Source of the DNA: Rhodospirillales bacterium
GTDB lineage: Bacteria; Pseudomonadota; Alphaproteobacteria; ATCC43930; CGMCC-115725
DNA: 41,911 bases
Assembly: GCA_027315365.1 (NCBI GenBank)
Contig: DAHUYF010000107.1
Span: forward strand, 1-41,911
Direction: 5' to 3'
Shown here: positions 16,177-25,133 of the stretch, piece by piece
Position numbering within the stretch: position 1 is the stretch's first letter
Layout of the letters: the number at the start of each line of letters is the position of its first letter
The notes under the pieces: generated by a model
Told to the model about the DNA's origin: nothing
What the model saw: only the letters and a program-made list of their open reading frames with translations
Database searches by the model: none
Made by a program: the position numbers and the translations under genes

Positions 16177-17709
16177 TCACGGCTTCGCCTCCTCGACATA
16201 GCGCGGGAAAATGCCTTCCGGCTTGGGTAATTCCGTACCCGGAACGAGCGCCTGCGCCAGCGCGGCGAAGTCGCGCCGGTTCTCCGGCACCGCCAGCTGG
16301 TCGAGCAGCTTGGCAGCCGCCTGCGGCACTACCGGCTGGGCCAGCAGCGCCAGGTGGCGAATCACCTCCGCCAGCACGTACAGCACCGTGCCCATGCGCG
16401 GCAGGTCGGTCTTGCGCAGCGCCCAGGGCGCCTGCTCGTCGACATAGCGGTTCGCCTCGCCGACCACATGCCAGAGCGTCTCGAGCGCGCGATGGAACGC
16501 CTGTTCGGCGAAATCGCTGCGGAGCCTGGCGAGAAGCCCGCGCGCCGATGCCAGCAGCGCCTCGTCGGCAGCGGTGAGTCGTTCCGGCGTCGGCAGCCGT
16601 GCCGCGCAATTCCGGTTGATCATCGACAGAACGCGCTGCGCCAGATTGCCGAAATCATTGGCGAGGTCGCCGTTGAGGCGGTTTACCATGGCACGGTGCG
16701 AGAAATCGCCGTCGCTGCCGAAGGGCAGCTCGCGCAGCAGGAAATAGCGCAGGGGGTCGACCCCGTATCGCTCGACGAGCTGGCCGGGCGGAATGAAATT
16801 TCCCAGCGATTTCGACATCTTCTGCCCCTCGACCGTCCACCAGCCATGGGCGAAGACGCGCTTGGGCGGTGCCAGCCCGGCGCCCATCAGGAAGGCCGGC
16901 CAATAGACACAGTGGAAGCGGATGATATCCTTGCCCACCATATGAAGGTCGGCCGGCCAGAAGCGGGCGTAGTCGTTGCCCTCGGTCTCGGGATAGCCCA
17001 GCGCCGTTATGTAATTGGCCAGCGCATCGAGCCAGACATACATCACATGCTTTTCGTCGCCGGGCACCGGGATGCCCCAGCGGAAGCTGGTGCGGGAGAT
17101 CGACAGGTCGCGCAACCCGCCCTTGACGAAGCTGATCACCTCGTTGCGCCGCGCGCGGGGTGCGATGAAATCGGGGTTCTGCTCGTAATGGGCGAGCAGC
17201 CGGTCCTGCCAGGCCGAAAGCCGGAAGAAATAATTCTCTTCCTCGACCCATTCGACCTCCGCGCCGGTGGGCGCGCGGCCGTCGACGAGTTCGCTCTCCT
17301 CGTAAAATGCCTCGTCCCGCACCGAGTACCAGCCGGCGAAGGTGCCGAGGTAGATCTCGCCGCGCCGCTGCAGCTCCCGCCATAGCGCCTGGACGCCCTC
17401 GACGTGGCGCGGCTCGGTGGTGCGGATGAAATCGTCATTGGCGACATTCATCAGCCGCGTCATGTCGCGGAATTCCTGGGAAATTCCGTCAGCATAGGCG
17501 CCCGGCTCAAGCCCGGCCGCGCGCGCCGCCGCCGCCACTTTCTGCCCGTGCTCGTCGGTGCCGGTGAGGAAATGCGTGGCGTTTCCGTCCAGCCGCATGA
17601 ACCGCACCATCGCGTCGGAGGCGACCGAGGTGTAGGCGTGGCCGAAATGCGGCGGCCCGTTGATGTAGTAGATCGGCGTCGTCAGGTAATAGGGCCGGGC
17701 GGCGCTCAT
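16177..17709 (-). CDS. metG: Methionyl-tRNA synthetase
   Basis: 510 aa from ATG 17709, with a strong AGGAGAG 3 nt upstream. A class I synthetase charging tRNA-Met. The HIGH motif appears as HFGH (residues 21-24) and KMSKS is exact at 297-301. The anticodon-binding helical domain includes WALRKTD and ends near residue 510. The connective region (about 120-150) has no cysteines, so this is the short form lacking a zinc knuckle and lacking the C-terminal EMAP-like dimer domain. That is the usual type in alphaproteobacteria. It follows holB by 28 nt. An in-frame 21-codon extension into the holB-metG spacer is disregarded because the chosen ATG has the good ribosome site. Confidence 0.97.
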   Translation of the reverse strand: MSAARPYYLTTPIYYINGPPHFGHAYTSVASDAMVRFMRLDGNATHFLTGTDEHGQKVAAAARAAGLEPGAYADGISQEFRDMTRLMNVANDDFIRTTEPRHVEGVQALWRELQRRGEIYLGTFAGWYSVRDEAFYEESELVDGRAPTGAEVEWVEEENYFFRLSAWQDRLLAHYEQNPDFIAPRARRNEVISFVKGGLRDLSISRTSFRWGIPVPGDEKHVMYVWLDALANYITALGYPETEGNDYARFWPADLHMVGKDIIRFHCVYWPAFLMGAGLAPPKRVFAHGWWTVEGQKMSKSLGNFIPPGQLVERYGVDPLRYFLLRELPFGSDGDFSHRAMVNRLNGDLANDFGNLAQRVLSMINRNCAARLPTPERLTAADEALLASARGLLARLRSDFAEQAFHRALETLWHVVGEANRYVDEQAPWALRKTDLPRMGTVLYVLAEVIRHLALLAQPVVPQAAAKLLDQLAVPENRRDFAALAQALVPGTELPKPEGIFPRYVEEAKP

Positions 17710-17737
17710 TTTCTCTCCTGGTCGCACGGGCGCGGGC

Positions 17738-18859
17738 TCAGCGCGCGGCCTCTTCAAGGGCGAAAAAGGCATTCAGCACGACCTGCTTGCGGTCGAGGTT
17801 GACGCTGTCCGCCTGGGCGAAAAGATGGGTGAGCTTTTCCCATAGCTCAACCCATTGATCAAGGCTGCGTCTGGCGGCGAGCCGGCGCATCGCCTGATCC
17901 TCGCCCGCCAGCGCCCCCGCCTCGTCGATACCGCCGGCGGCGAGCGCCACCATGCGGGCGAGCCAACCGGGCAGCAGCTCGGCCACCAACCGGAACGCCT
18001 CTTCGCCCTCGCCCCGCTGCAACCGATCGGCGAGCGCGTGGAGCGCCGCGCCGTCGAGCGCCGGCAAGCTCTCCAGCAATTTCACCAGGCTCCGATAGAG
18101 CCCGACGCCGCCGCTGCCGGCGAGATCGAGGGCGCGGCCGATGCTGCCCTCGGCAAGTCGTGCCAGCGCGGCGCGGTCGCCGGCCGCGAGGTCCGGCCGA
18201 TAGCGCAGCAGCGTCTCCAGCACTGTCTCCGGCGCCAGCGGCTTCAGCGCCAGGGCGCGGCAGCGCGAGCGGATGGTCGGCAGTAGCCGCCCGGGATTGT
18301 CGCTCACCAGCAGCAGCACGGCACGTTCCGGAGGCTCTTCAAGAATCTTTAGTAATGCATTGGCTGCATTGCGATTCATGAAGTCGGCACCGTCGACGAT
18401 AACGACCCGCCAATTGCCTTCGGCGGGGGTGAGACGAAGGAAGCCGGCGATGGTGCGGGTGTCGTCGACAACGATCTCGCTGCGCAGCTTCTTGCGCCGG
18501 GGATCGAGGCTGCGCTCGACAACCAGCAGATCGGCATGACCGCCCGAGGCGACCCGACGGAACACCGGGTGATCCGGCGCGACGGCCAACGACGACGGCG
18601 CGGCGGCAAGAAGCGCGGCGCCGCCTCGAGCAAGGAGGAACCGGGCGAAGCGGAAGGCGAGCGTCGCCTTGCCGATGCCGTGGGGCCCGCTCAACAGCCA
18701 GGCGTGAGGCAGCCGGCCGGAGCGATAGGCCTGCAGCAGCAGCGCTTCCGCCGCCTCATGCCCAAGCAGCAGCGAATTCTCCCGCGGCGATGGAACCGGG
18801 GCCGGCTCCCCGCCCTCGATCTCCTCGTCGGGTTCCTCTTCGTCGATCATGCGACACAT
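17738..18859 (-). CDS. holB: DNA polymerase III delta prime subunit
   Basis: 373 aa. A clamp-loader ATPase-fold subunit. The P-loop-like GPHGIGKAT is at residues 58-66, a Walker-B-like VVIVDGAD follows near residue 150, then the very conserved NALLKILEEPP and the SRCRAL sensor segment (SRC motif) near 200. The acidic N-terminal tail before LPSPRENSLLLGHEAAE-type sequence is typical of alphaproteobacterial HolB. Two starts are possible, ATG 18859 and ATG 18850. Neither has a strong Shine-Dalgarno sequence. In related genomes tmk lies just upstream, but here about 10.5 kb of other genes intervene and an AT-rich stretch (18905-18965) marks the border. Confidence 0.95.
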   Translation of the reverse strand: MCRMIDEEEPDEEIEGGEPAPVPSPRENSLLLGHEAAEALLLQAYRSGRLPHAWLLSGPHGIGKATLAFRFARFLLARGGAALLAAAPSSLAVAPDHPVFRRVASGGHADLLVVERSLDPRRKKLRSEIVVDDTRTIAGFLRLTPAEGNWRVVIVDGADFMNRNAANALLKILEEPPERAVLLLVSDNPGRLLPTIRSRCRALALKPLAPETVLETLLRYRPDLAAGDRAALARLAEGSIGRALDLAGSGGVGLYRSLVKLLESLPALDGAALHALADRLQRGEGEEAFRLVAELLPGWLARMVALAAGGIDEAGALAGEDQAMRRLAARRSLDQWVELWEKLTHLFAQADSVNLDRKQVVLNAFFALEEAAR

Positions 18860-18904
18860 GATAGCCCGCTCGGTACGAAACCGCCCGCGCGCCCGCGCAT
18901 TTTC

Positions 18905-18965
18905 ATGTCATAAATTAATAATTTAAATGTATAGCATTGAAAACAAACAGTATATTCTGTTGCAA
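18905..18965. other. AT-rich junction between holB and the accessory block
   Basis: About 60 bases dominated by A and T (for example TTAATAATTTAAATG) sit between holB and the hydrolase gene, in strong contrast with the GC-rich flanks. They include a 5-bp inverted repeat AACAG-TATATT-CTGTT at 18946-18961. The stretch could hold the holB promoter, mark an old insertion point, or both. No clear -35/-10 pair could be fixed. Confidence 0.5.
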
Positions 18966-18974
18966 AAATTGCCG

Positions 18975-20888
18975 CTAGCTTGCCGGGGTTCCGCGCGCCT
19001 GCGCCAGGTAGCCAGCGGCATCTTCGGGCAGCAGCAGGCGTTGCGCCAGCAAGGCGGCCACCACCCGCTCCACTGCCGCGACATAGGCCGCGCGGTCGGG
19101 ATAGCGCTCGTCGAGCGAGCGGCGCGGGTCGGATTTTTCCAAGCGTTCCGCGGCTGATTTCGCAAACGGAATGAAGCTGCCGTCGCGGTCGGCGAGTTCG
19201 CCTTCCGGGTAGGGGGCGCGATAGAGATTCCAGCCGGTGTAGCTGCCACGCGGCACGGCGACGTCCGGCAGGCGCAGCCCGGCGATCTCATTGCCGTCCT
19301 CGTCCACCCGACAGACGAGGCAGCGATAGGTGTGCCCGGCAAGCCCAGGCGCAGCCCGGTCGCCGGGCGGCGCCACGGTGTTGGTGCGCCGCGCGACGGC
19401 AACGCCGGGCAGCTCGGGAAAGCCGGTCGCGTCCGGCGGCACCAAGCTGCCATCGGCGAGGCTGGGCACGGCGCTCGGCGGTGGCGGGCGACCCGAGACC
19501 ACCCACTCGTCCAGCGCCACCAGCAAGGCGCGCAAGGCCGGCATCGGGTTGTGCGGGTTGCGCAGATTGGCTGCCGGGCCGCGATCGCGCGGGCTGCCCG
19601 GTCGGCCGCCGTGCTGGGTCCCGGCGATCAGATAGAGCCGCACCCCCTCGGGCAGCGCCAGGTCGCGCTCGCCCTGCGGATCCGTGTGCAGCAGCGAAGC
19701 GCCCTTCTGCCAGTATTCGGTCGAGGTGTTGGTCTGGATCAGCAGCGGGTCGCTGCCGTCGCCGCGCAGCAGCGCACCCTCCCGCCCGGTCAAGGGATCG
19801 GTCGCGGCCGCCGGCGAGAACGGGAATTCGTTCTCGGGGAACTCGTGGTCCTCATGCTGGGTGTTGGTGCGGAAGGGCTGGGCGAAGGGCTGGTTGAGGA
19901 ACACCCGGCCGATCCCCGCGGTATGCGCCAGCACGCCGTCGAAGACCCGCCGCCCCGCCTCGTCGCGGTTGAAGCCCTGGGCGATGTGGTCGCGCAGATA
20001 GCGCCCGGCCTGAGAGATGCCGAAACCCAGCGCATGGCTCATCGGGCGGCCGAGCAGCGGTATTGTTTTGGAACCGGAATGATGTCCGAGCGCCATCGTT
20101 TCGGGACCGTAACGCAGGTGGCTCACGACGTCGCGCGTGGCGGCGAGGCCGATGCCCAGCGGCACCGGATCGCGCGCGAGGTAGGTGAAATCATAGAGCG
20201 TCCCGGGCTCGGGCGTCCGTCCCGCCGGAAGCAGCCGCACCCGGCGCTCGTCGACGAACTCCCAGTCTTCCGCCGGCTCGGGTTCGGCCGGGTCGGCCTG
20301 GCGCCGCCGGCGGGTCAATCGCGCCAGCGACCGGTCGCGGGTTGCCGCCGCATAGGACAGGCGGAAGAATTCCCCCGGCGAATCCGGCCTCGTTCCGGCA
20401 ACGAACTGATCGCGGACCCTGCCCGTGACTGCCCGGCCGGCGGCGAGCGGCGCCGGCGCGCTCAGCCCCAGCGCCGCATCGGCGCGGTTGACGGTTGCGT
20501 CCCAGCCCGACCACGCCAGCGTGAAGCCCAGGCGCAGCGGCAGGGCGTCGCCGAAATCGGCCCGGTTTTTCAAATCGTTGCCGGCCGCGCCGCCGCATAG
20601 ATTGGCGAACAGCATCTTCCGGCCACGATTGTTGACCTCGTAGAGCAGGCGGCCGTTGCCCCTGGCCGGATCGGCTGGACGCAGGATGAAGATGTCGCAG
20701 CGATACTCGACCCGCCCCCGGGCATTGCGCGGCGCCCGGTCGAGATTGACGATGCCGCGGTTTTCCGCCCTCTCGGGATCGAGTTCGCCCCTGGCGGTGC
20801 CGATGAGGCGCAGATAGGGGCCGGTCTGGCCGAAGGCCGCGCCGTCGGCGACCTCCTCGGTGCGCGTGATGTCGATGGCGATGAGCAT
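18975..20888 (-). CDS. Large alpha/beta hydrolase domain protein (PF20091-like)
   Basis: 637 aa from ATG 20888. The nucleophile motif GISQAGR places the catalytic Ser at about residue 292. The family-typical LLYEVNNRGRK segment (81-91), GFTLAWSGWD (121-130), a QHEDHEFPEN acidic loop and a TQHGGRPGS His region near residue 450 are all visible. These mark the alpha/beta hydrolase domain family found in many soil alphaproteobacteria, whose substrates are unknown. No signal peptide is seen, so it is probably cytoplasmic. It starts 1 nt after the stop of the flavoprotein gene, so the two are surely cotranscribed. An ester or lactone hydrolysis step following oxidation is an inference. A 120-codon upstream frame extension overlaps the flavoprotein gene and is rejected. 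Confidence 0.85.
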   Translation of the reverse strand: MLIAIDITRTEEVADGAAFGQTGPYLRLIGTARGELDPERAENRGIVNLDRAPRNARGRVEYRCDIFILRPADPARGNGRLLYEVNNRGRKMLFANLCGGAAGNDLKNRADFGDALPLRLGFTLAWSGWDATVNRADAALGLSAPAPLAAGRAVTGRVRDQFVAGTRPDSPGEFFRLSYAAATRDRSLARLTRRRRQADPAEPEPAEDWEFVDERRVRLLPAGRTPEPGTLYDFTYLARDPVPLGIGLAATRDVVSHLRYGPETMALGHHSGSKTIPLLGRPMSHALGFGISQAGRYLRDHIAQGFNRDEAGRRVFDGVLAHTAGIGRVFLNQPFAQPFRTNTQHEDHEFPENEFPFSPAAATDPLTGREGALLRGDGSDPLLIQTNTSTEYWQKGASLLHTDPQGERDLALPEGVRLYLIAGTQHGGRPGSPRDRGPAANLRNPHNPMPALRALLVALDEWVVSGRPPPPSAVPSLADGSLVPPDATGFPELPGVAVARRTNTVAPPGDRAAPGLAGHTYRCLVCRVDEDGNEIAGLRLPDVAVPRGSYTGWNLYRAPYPEGELADRDGSFIPFAKSAAERLEKSDPRRSLDERYPDRAAYVAAVERVVAALLAQRLLLPEDAAGYLAQARGTPAS

Positions 20889-20889
20889 G

Positions 20890-22050
20890 TCAGGTGACGG
20901 CGAGGTCGGGCTCCAGGCCCAGCAGGAATTGCCCGACGGTCGCGAAATGCTGCTGGCGCGCCTGGAGATGTTGCGACACCGCAATGATGTCGCGCATCCG
21001 CCGCTCCAGCGGGTTGCTGGCGTAGATGGCGCCCGCGCCGGCGGCGCGGAAGACGGTGTCGGCGACGTCGCGCGCCTGGTGGATGGCATAGGTGCTGGCC
21101 AGCCGCATCGCGAGCCGGTGCTCGACCCCGAGCCGGTCGCCGGCGGCGGCGCCCCAGCCCTGCTCCAGCGCCTGCTGCAGGAAGGCGCGGGCGGCGCCAA
21201 GCTTCGCCTCGGCCTCGGCCACCTGCGTCTGTACCACCGCATCCTCACGCAACGGATTCTTCGCGAGCCGCGGCGTCTTCGCCCGGGCCAGCGCGATGAA
21301 CTCCGCCAGCATGGAACGGGCGATGCCGAGGGCGACGCCGGGAAACCCCGCCATGTAGACCGAGTTGATGGTGAACCGGTAGAGCGGATAATCGGTCCGC
21401 CGCGGCGCGTTGCGCAGGAAACTGCGCTCGGCCGGGACGAAGAGATCCTGCACGTCGTAGGCGTCGCTGGCGGTACCCTTGAGGCCGATAACCTGCCAGA
21501 CGTCGGTCAGTCGGGCCTTTGCCGCCGGGAAGAGGAAGGTGCGCAGCAGCGGCGTCCCGTCCGGCGCCAGGCACGGCGCGCCGCTCGCGTCCGCCACCGG
21601 CACGTAGCAGCCGAGCCAGGTCGCCTGCCGGCAGCCGCTGGCAAAGCTCCAGCGGCCGCTGACCCGGAAGCCGCCCGGCGCCTCCGCGATCTCGGCCGAG
21701 CCCGGCCCCCAGGCGAGAACCGCGCGGCGGTCGCCGAACACCTCCTGCGCCGCCTCCGGCGCGAGGAAGCCCGCCGATTGGGCGCAGCCATTGGCCTGGC
21801 AGACGCACCAGGCGGTGCTGCCATCGGCCTTGGCCAGTTCCTCGATCGCCAGCGAGAAGCCGGCGAGGTCGAGTTCTACGCCACCGAGCCCGCGCGGCAA
21901 CAGCAGGCGATAGAGGCCGGCCTGGTGCAGCGCCTCCACCACCGCCGGGGTTAGCCGGCGCTGCGCCTCGATCTCGTCGCCGGCCGCGGCGATCAGCGGC
22001 GCCAGCCCCCGCGCCGCTGCCACCGCAGCGGCGGCCGCTTCGAGGCTCAT
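20890..22050 (-). CDS. Acyl-CoA dehydrogenase-fold flavoprotein, probably a group D flavin monooxygenase
   Basis: 386 aa. The N-terminal helical domain (AGLYRLLLPRGLGGVELD) and the middle beta-domain (GRWSFASGC, residues about 131-139, then VIGLKGTASD) match the acyl-CoA dehydrogenase superfamily. The C-terminus RRMRDIIAVSQHLQARQQ and FATVGQ is typical of the HsaA/DszC/HpaB-like oxygenase branch. That branch uses reduced flavin supplied by a reductase and hydroxylates aromatic or sulfur compounds. The usual dehydrogenase catalytic Glu context is not evident. Its ATG overlaps the upstream stop (ATGA, 22047-22050) and the hydrolase follows after 1 nt. No flavin reductase gene is adjacent, so the partner must be elsewhere. 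The substrate cannot be named. Confidence 0.82.
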   Translation of the reverse strand: MSLEAAAAAVAAARGLAPLIAAAGDEIEAQRRLTPAVVEALHQAGLYRLLLPRGLGGVELDLAGFSLAIEELAKADGSTAWCVCQANGCAQSAGFLAPEAAQEVFGDRRAVLAWGPGSAEIAEAPGGFRVSGRWSFASGCRQATWLGCYVPVADASGAPCLAPDGTPLLRTFLFPAAKARLTDVWQVIGLKGTASDAYDVQDLFVPAERSFLRNAPRRTDYPLYRFTINSVYMAGFPGVALGIARSMLAEFIALARAKTPRLAKNPLREDAVVQTQVAEAEAKLGAARAFLQQALEQGWGAAAGDRLGVEHRLAMRLASTYAIHQARDVADTVFRAAGAGAIYASNPLERRMRDIIAVSQHLQARQQHFATVGQFLLGLEPDLAVT

Positions 22051-23297
22051 CGAGCCTCGCTCGCGAAGGGATAGAGCAGATCGCCCGATTTGAAGCGCGG
22101 CGGGAACAGGATCACCTGCCTGCCCGGCTGCTTGAACTGTTCGACCTCGTTGCCGACGATGCCGCGATACTGCACCCAGAGAGCGCGCACCTCGGATTGC
22201 TCGCCGCTCGGGCCGAATTTCACGTCGCCGATGATGGTCTTGAACACCGCCTTGTGCAGGTAGTCCGCCAGGACCTTCTGATCGAGGCTGCGGGTCGCGG
22301 TGATCGCCTCGCCCAGCACCTGCATCCGGGCATAGGCGTAAGGCGGCGTGTAGAAGCCCAGCGGATCGACCCCCGCCGCCTTGGCTTTCACTTGGTAATC
22401 CGCGAGGAACGCATTGATTCCGGGGAAATCCATCGTCGGCTCCGGCACATAGGTGTCGAAATAGACGATGCCGTTGAGCTGGGCGCCGAGCTGCTGCTTG
22501 AGCGAGGCGTATTGCAGGCCGATGAGGCCGCCGCCGAACATCCGGGGCTTGAGGCCGATCTCGTGCACCGCATGCACCATGCCGACGCTGTCGGCGGGAT
22601 ACGATGCGACATAGACGATGTCCGGGTTGGTCGCCTGGATGGCGCGCACGATCGAGCCGAAGTCGACGGTGCCCGGCGGGTATTTCTGGTCGTAGACGAT
22701 TTTGAGCTCGTGCTTCTTGGCATTGGCCCGCGCGCCGGAGGTGGCGATCTGCGGATATTCCGCATCGGCGCCGACGATGGCGATGGTCCGGGGCGGGGGC
22801 TTCATCGTCATCGCCACGTCGATGAAACCGCGCGAGAAATCGATCCCGGGATCATCGCCCGACGGCACGATGTGGAAATAGCGGTCGTAGTGGAATTCGC
22901 GGTTGACCGCGAGCCCATAGAGCCCGAGGAACATCATGCCATGCTGCATGACGATCGGCATCGCCGGCGCGATCATGTTGGTGGCATAGCCGGAGAGCAC
23001 GATGTCGACCTTGTCGACGTCGATCAGCTTCGAATAGAGGCTGGGCACGCCGGCAGGGCTGCTCTGGTCGTCGTAGGTGATGAGCTTTACCGGACGGCCC
23101 AGCAGGCCGCCTGCCGCGTTCGTCTGATCGACCCAGATCTGGGTCGCCAGCAGCGACGCCTTGCCGGTGCCGGCGAGCGGACCGGTGAGCGCCATGCCCA
23201 TGCCGATGGTAACCGGTTGCTTGTCGGCCGCGGCGGCACCGGTCGCGAGCAGCAGAAGGCCGGCCAGGACCGCAAATGTCCTTCGGGGATGTCCCAC
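22047..23297 (-). CDS. Branched-chain amino acid/amide-type ABC transporter substrate-binding protein
   Basis: 416 aa from GTG 23297, chosen because GGGAGG lies 8 nt upstream and a signal peptide follows at once (basic HPRRTF, hydrophobic VLAGLLLLATG, AAAADK cleavage region). The mature protein begins VTIGMGMALTGPLAGTG, the typical start of periplasmic type I ligand-binding proteins (LivJ/Peripla_BP_6). A YDDQSSPAGVPSLYSKLI segment and IVYVASYPADSVG follow. Such proteins capture amino acids, urea, aromatic acids or similar ligands. No permease or ATPase genes are nearby, so it is an orphan that must use a system encoded elsewhere, or it serves as a sensor. It is overlapped by 4 nt with the flavoprotein gene, suggesting the ligand feeds that oxidation pathway. 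Confidence 0.88.
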   Translation of the reverse strand: MGHPRRTFAVLAGLLLLATGAAAADKQPVTIGMGMALTGPLAGTGKASLLATQIWVDQTNAAGGLLGRPVKLITYDDQSSPAGVPSLYSKLIDVDKVDIVLSGYATNMIAPAMPIVMQHGMMFLGLYGLAVNREFHYDRYFHIVPSGDDPGIDFSRGFIDVAMTMKPPPRTIAIVGADAEYPQIATSGARANAKKHELKIVYDQKYPPGTVDFGSIVRAIQATNPDIVYVASYPADSVGMVHAVHEIGLKPRMFGGGLIGLQYASLKQQLGAQLNGIVYFDTYVPEPTMDFPGINAFLADYQVKAKAAGVDPLGFYTPPYAYARMQVLGEAITATRSLDQKVLADYLHKAVFKTIIGDVKFGPSGEQSEVRALWVQYRGIVGNEVEQFKQPGRQVILFPPRFKSGDLLYPFASEAR

Positions 23298-23828
23298 GAC
23301 GCGTTCCTCCCACCACGGTTTTATCGTTGATCGGAGCATAGCGGCTCGGCGAGGCGGCTTCATTGAAAAAGGCGGGCGGCCCCAGGCCGTGCCGCCACTG
23401 CAACCGACGTGGCCGTCCTGCCATGAAACCCGGCACGGGGCATGCGGCCCGACCGGCGGCGCGCCGTAGAGAGCGCCTGCCGCGAGGGCCGGGGGTGTCC
23501 TGCCGTCCCGCCGGCGCAGTCCCAACCTGCGGGCGTGGTGCCGTTCAGCGCTTTTTGCTCCACGACGACGCAATTCGTTCTGCTCCCGAGCGGCCGTGTT
23601 CTCTACGAAGCTACACACAACTGCACCTGGGCCCTTGTTAGGCTGTGCGCGGTTTTGGGGCGATCAGGGGCGAGTGGCGTGGCGGCTGAGTACGGTCGCC
23701 GAAGCCGGTGACCGGCGCGAGCAGCGGCGACGATGCCGCGCGTGCCAGGAAAATGGCCGGCGACAGCGCACCTGCTACTGACGACCACGAGCGAGAAGCG
23801 GCTAAGCTGGAAGGCTGTTTGACGGTTT
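23298..23828. other. Divergent intergenic region, no gene recognised
   Basis: 531 nt separate the substrate-binding protein gene (minus) from the glycosyltransferase operon (plus), so both promoters should lie here. Several short open frames cross it but none has a recognisable product or a good ribosome site. No clear consensus promoter, tRNA or repeat was found. GGAGG at 23305-23310 (minus strand) is the ribosome site of the binding-protein gene. Confidence 0.6.
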
Positions 23829-25037
23829 ATGGCGCTCGATCATGGCCACCTACGCCCGCTGCGACAGGAAGCCGTCCGAAGCTTCGAGCCGTCCCCTGGC
23901 CCGGGAGAAACCGTTCTGGTCTATCGCGATCGGATTGCGCCACGGTCCGAAGCGAGCTTTCTGCGACGGCAATATGTGGGCTTTGAGCATCTCTCGCCTG
24001 TCTGGGTCGGTTGTCGAACAGGGGACGGCAGGACGGATCTGGGCGCCGAAGCCCTAATCCTGGGGAGAGACGGCGCCATAGGCACGCTGGACCGCGCGCT
24101 GTTCAAGCAGTTCGGAGTTCTACCCCCGCGACCGGACCTGACGGCCTTGCGGCCGCGGGTTATCCATGCCCATTTCGGCCGCGGCGGCGCGCTTGCATTG
24201 CCCATTGCGCGCGCGCTCGATGTCCCGCTCGTTGTCACCTTCCACGGCGGCGACGCCACCAAGGAAGGTCACTATCGCCGGCGTCTGGTGCCAACGATCT
24301 ATCAGCGGCGGCTCGCGGCGCTCCAGCGGGACGCCAGCATGATCATCTGCGTCTCGGAGTCGATTCGGCACCGCCTCGTCGAGCGCGGCTTTCCGCCCGA
24401 AAAGCTGCGTGTTGTTCGTTATGGCGTCGAGATGGCCGATCCCGGTCCCCTGGCGCCGCCGCCGCATCCACCTTACGTCCTTTTCGTCGGACGGTTCGTC
24501 GAAAAGAAGGGGATCGTGCATCTCATCGAAGCGCTGCGACTGCTCAAGAGCGAAGGTACGTCGGTGCGCTTGGTGCTGATCGGGGACGGCCCTCTCGCCT
24601 CGTCCTTAAGGGAGCAGGCGGGGACGGCGCGCGAGATAACGTTCCTGGGTTGGCAACCCGGTCGCGAAGTCCGACGGTGGATGCGCGGTGCCATTGCGGT
24701 CTGCGTACCCAGCGTGACGGCAGAGTCGGGCGATACGGAGGGCCTGCCCAACGTCGTCCTCGAAGCCATGGCTGAAGGCGTGCCCGTCATCGGCTCGCGG
24801 CACTCCGGCATCGGCGAGGCGGTCGAACATGGGCGCACCGGTCTGCTGGTGCCGGCAGGAGATTCACCGGCGATCATGGAGGCCATCAAGTGGCTGAGTT
24901 GCAATCCCGACGCCGGCGGCGCCATGCGCGAAAGAGCGCGGCATCGGGCCGAGGCGTGCTTCAATGCCGTCCGTCAGTCGCGTATGCTTGAAGATCTGCT
25001 GCTCTCGGTCAGCCGAAGCCGCGGATCAGCCGGATGA
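23829..25037 (+). CDS. Glycosyltransferase family 4 (GT-B fold)
   Basis: 402 aa. The C-terminal donor-binding half is clear. YVLFVGRFVEKKGIVHLIEAL (216-236) is the typical GT4 strand-loop. LVLIGDGPL follows at 248-256. AESGDTEGLPNVVLEAMAEG (298-317) holds the E-x7-E pair Glu304 and Glu312, which bind the nucleotide sugar. The N-terminal acceptor half includes VIHAHFGRGG (111-120) and VTFHGGDA. Such enzymes build surface polysaccharide or lipopolysaccharide. The start ATG 23829 has only a distant GGAAGG, so the N-terminus is moderately sure. It leads a plus-strand operon with a GT9 gene (96 nt downstream) and a GT87-like membrane protein. Confidence 0.93.
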   Translation: MALDHGHLRPLRQEAVRSFEPSPGPGETVLVYRDRIAPRSEASFLRRQYVGFEHLSPVWVGCRTGDGRTDLGAEALILGRDGAIGTLDRALFKQFGVLPPRPDLTALRPRVIHAHFGRGGALALPIARALDVPLVVTFHGGDATKEGHYRRRLVPTIYQRRLAALQRDASMIICVSESIRHRLVERGFPPEKLRVVRYGVEMADPGPLAPPPHPPYVLFVGRFVEKKGIVHLIEALRLLKSEGTSVRLVLIGDGPLASSLREQAGTAREITFLGWQPGREVRRWMRGAIAVCVPSVTAESGDTEGLPNVVLEAMAEGVPVIGSRHSGIGEAVEHGRTGLLVPAGDSPAIMEAIKWLSCNPDAGGAMRERARHRAEACFNAVRQSRMLEDLLLSVSRSRGSAG

Positions 25038-25133
25038 CCGATCCCGTGCCACGGAGCGGGCATTGGCGGCGTCCATCCTGTCAAATGTGCGAGGCCGTGC
25101 GCGCCTCCATGCGAATTGCTAGGATTCCACCGC

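Noticed and set aside
18946-18961. AACAG-TATATT-CTGTT considered as a LexA operator
   Set aside because: The half-sites are in the opposite order to the enterobacterial CTGT-N8-ACAG box and do not fit the alphaproteobacterial GTTC-N7-GTTC form.
23547-23560. A 14-base match (TCAGCGCTTTTTGC) shared with the dacC 3' end at 30432-30445
   Set aside because: A match of this length between two places in a 42-kb window is expected by chance, and the flanks differ.
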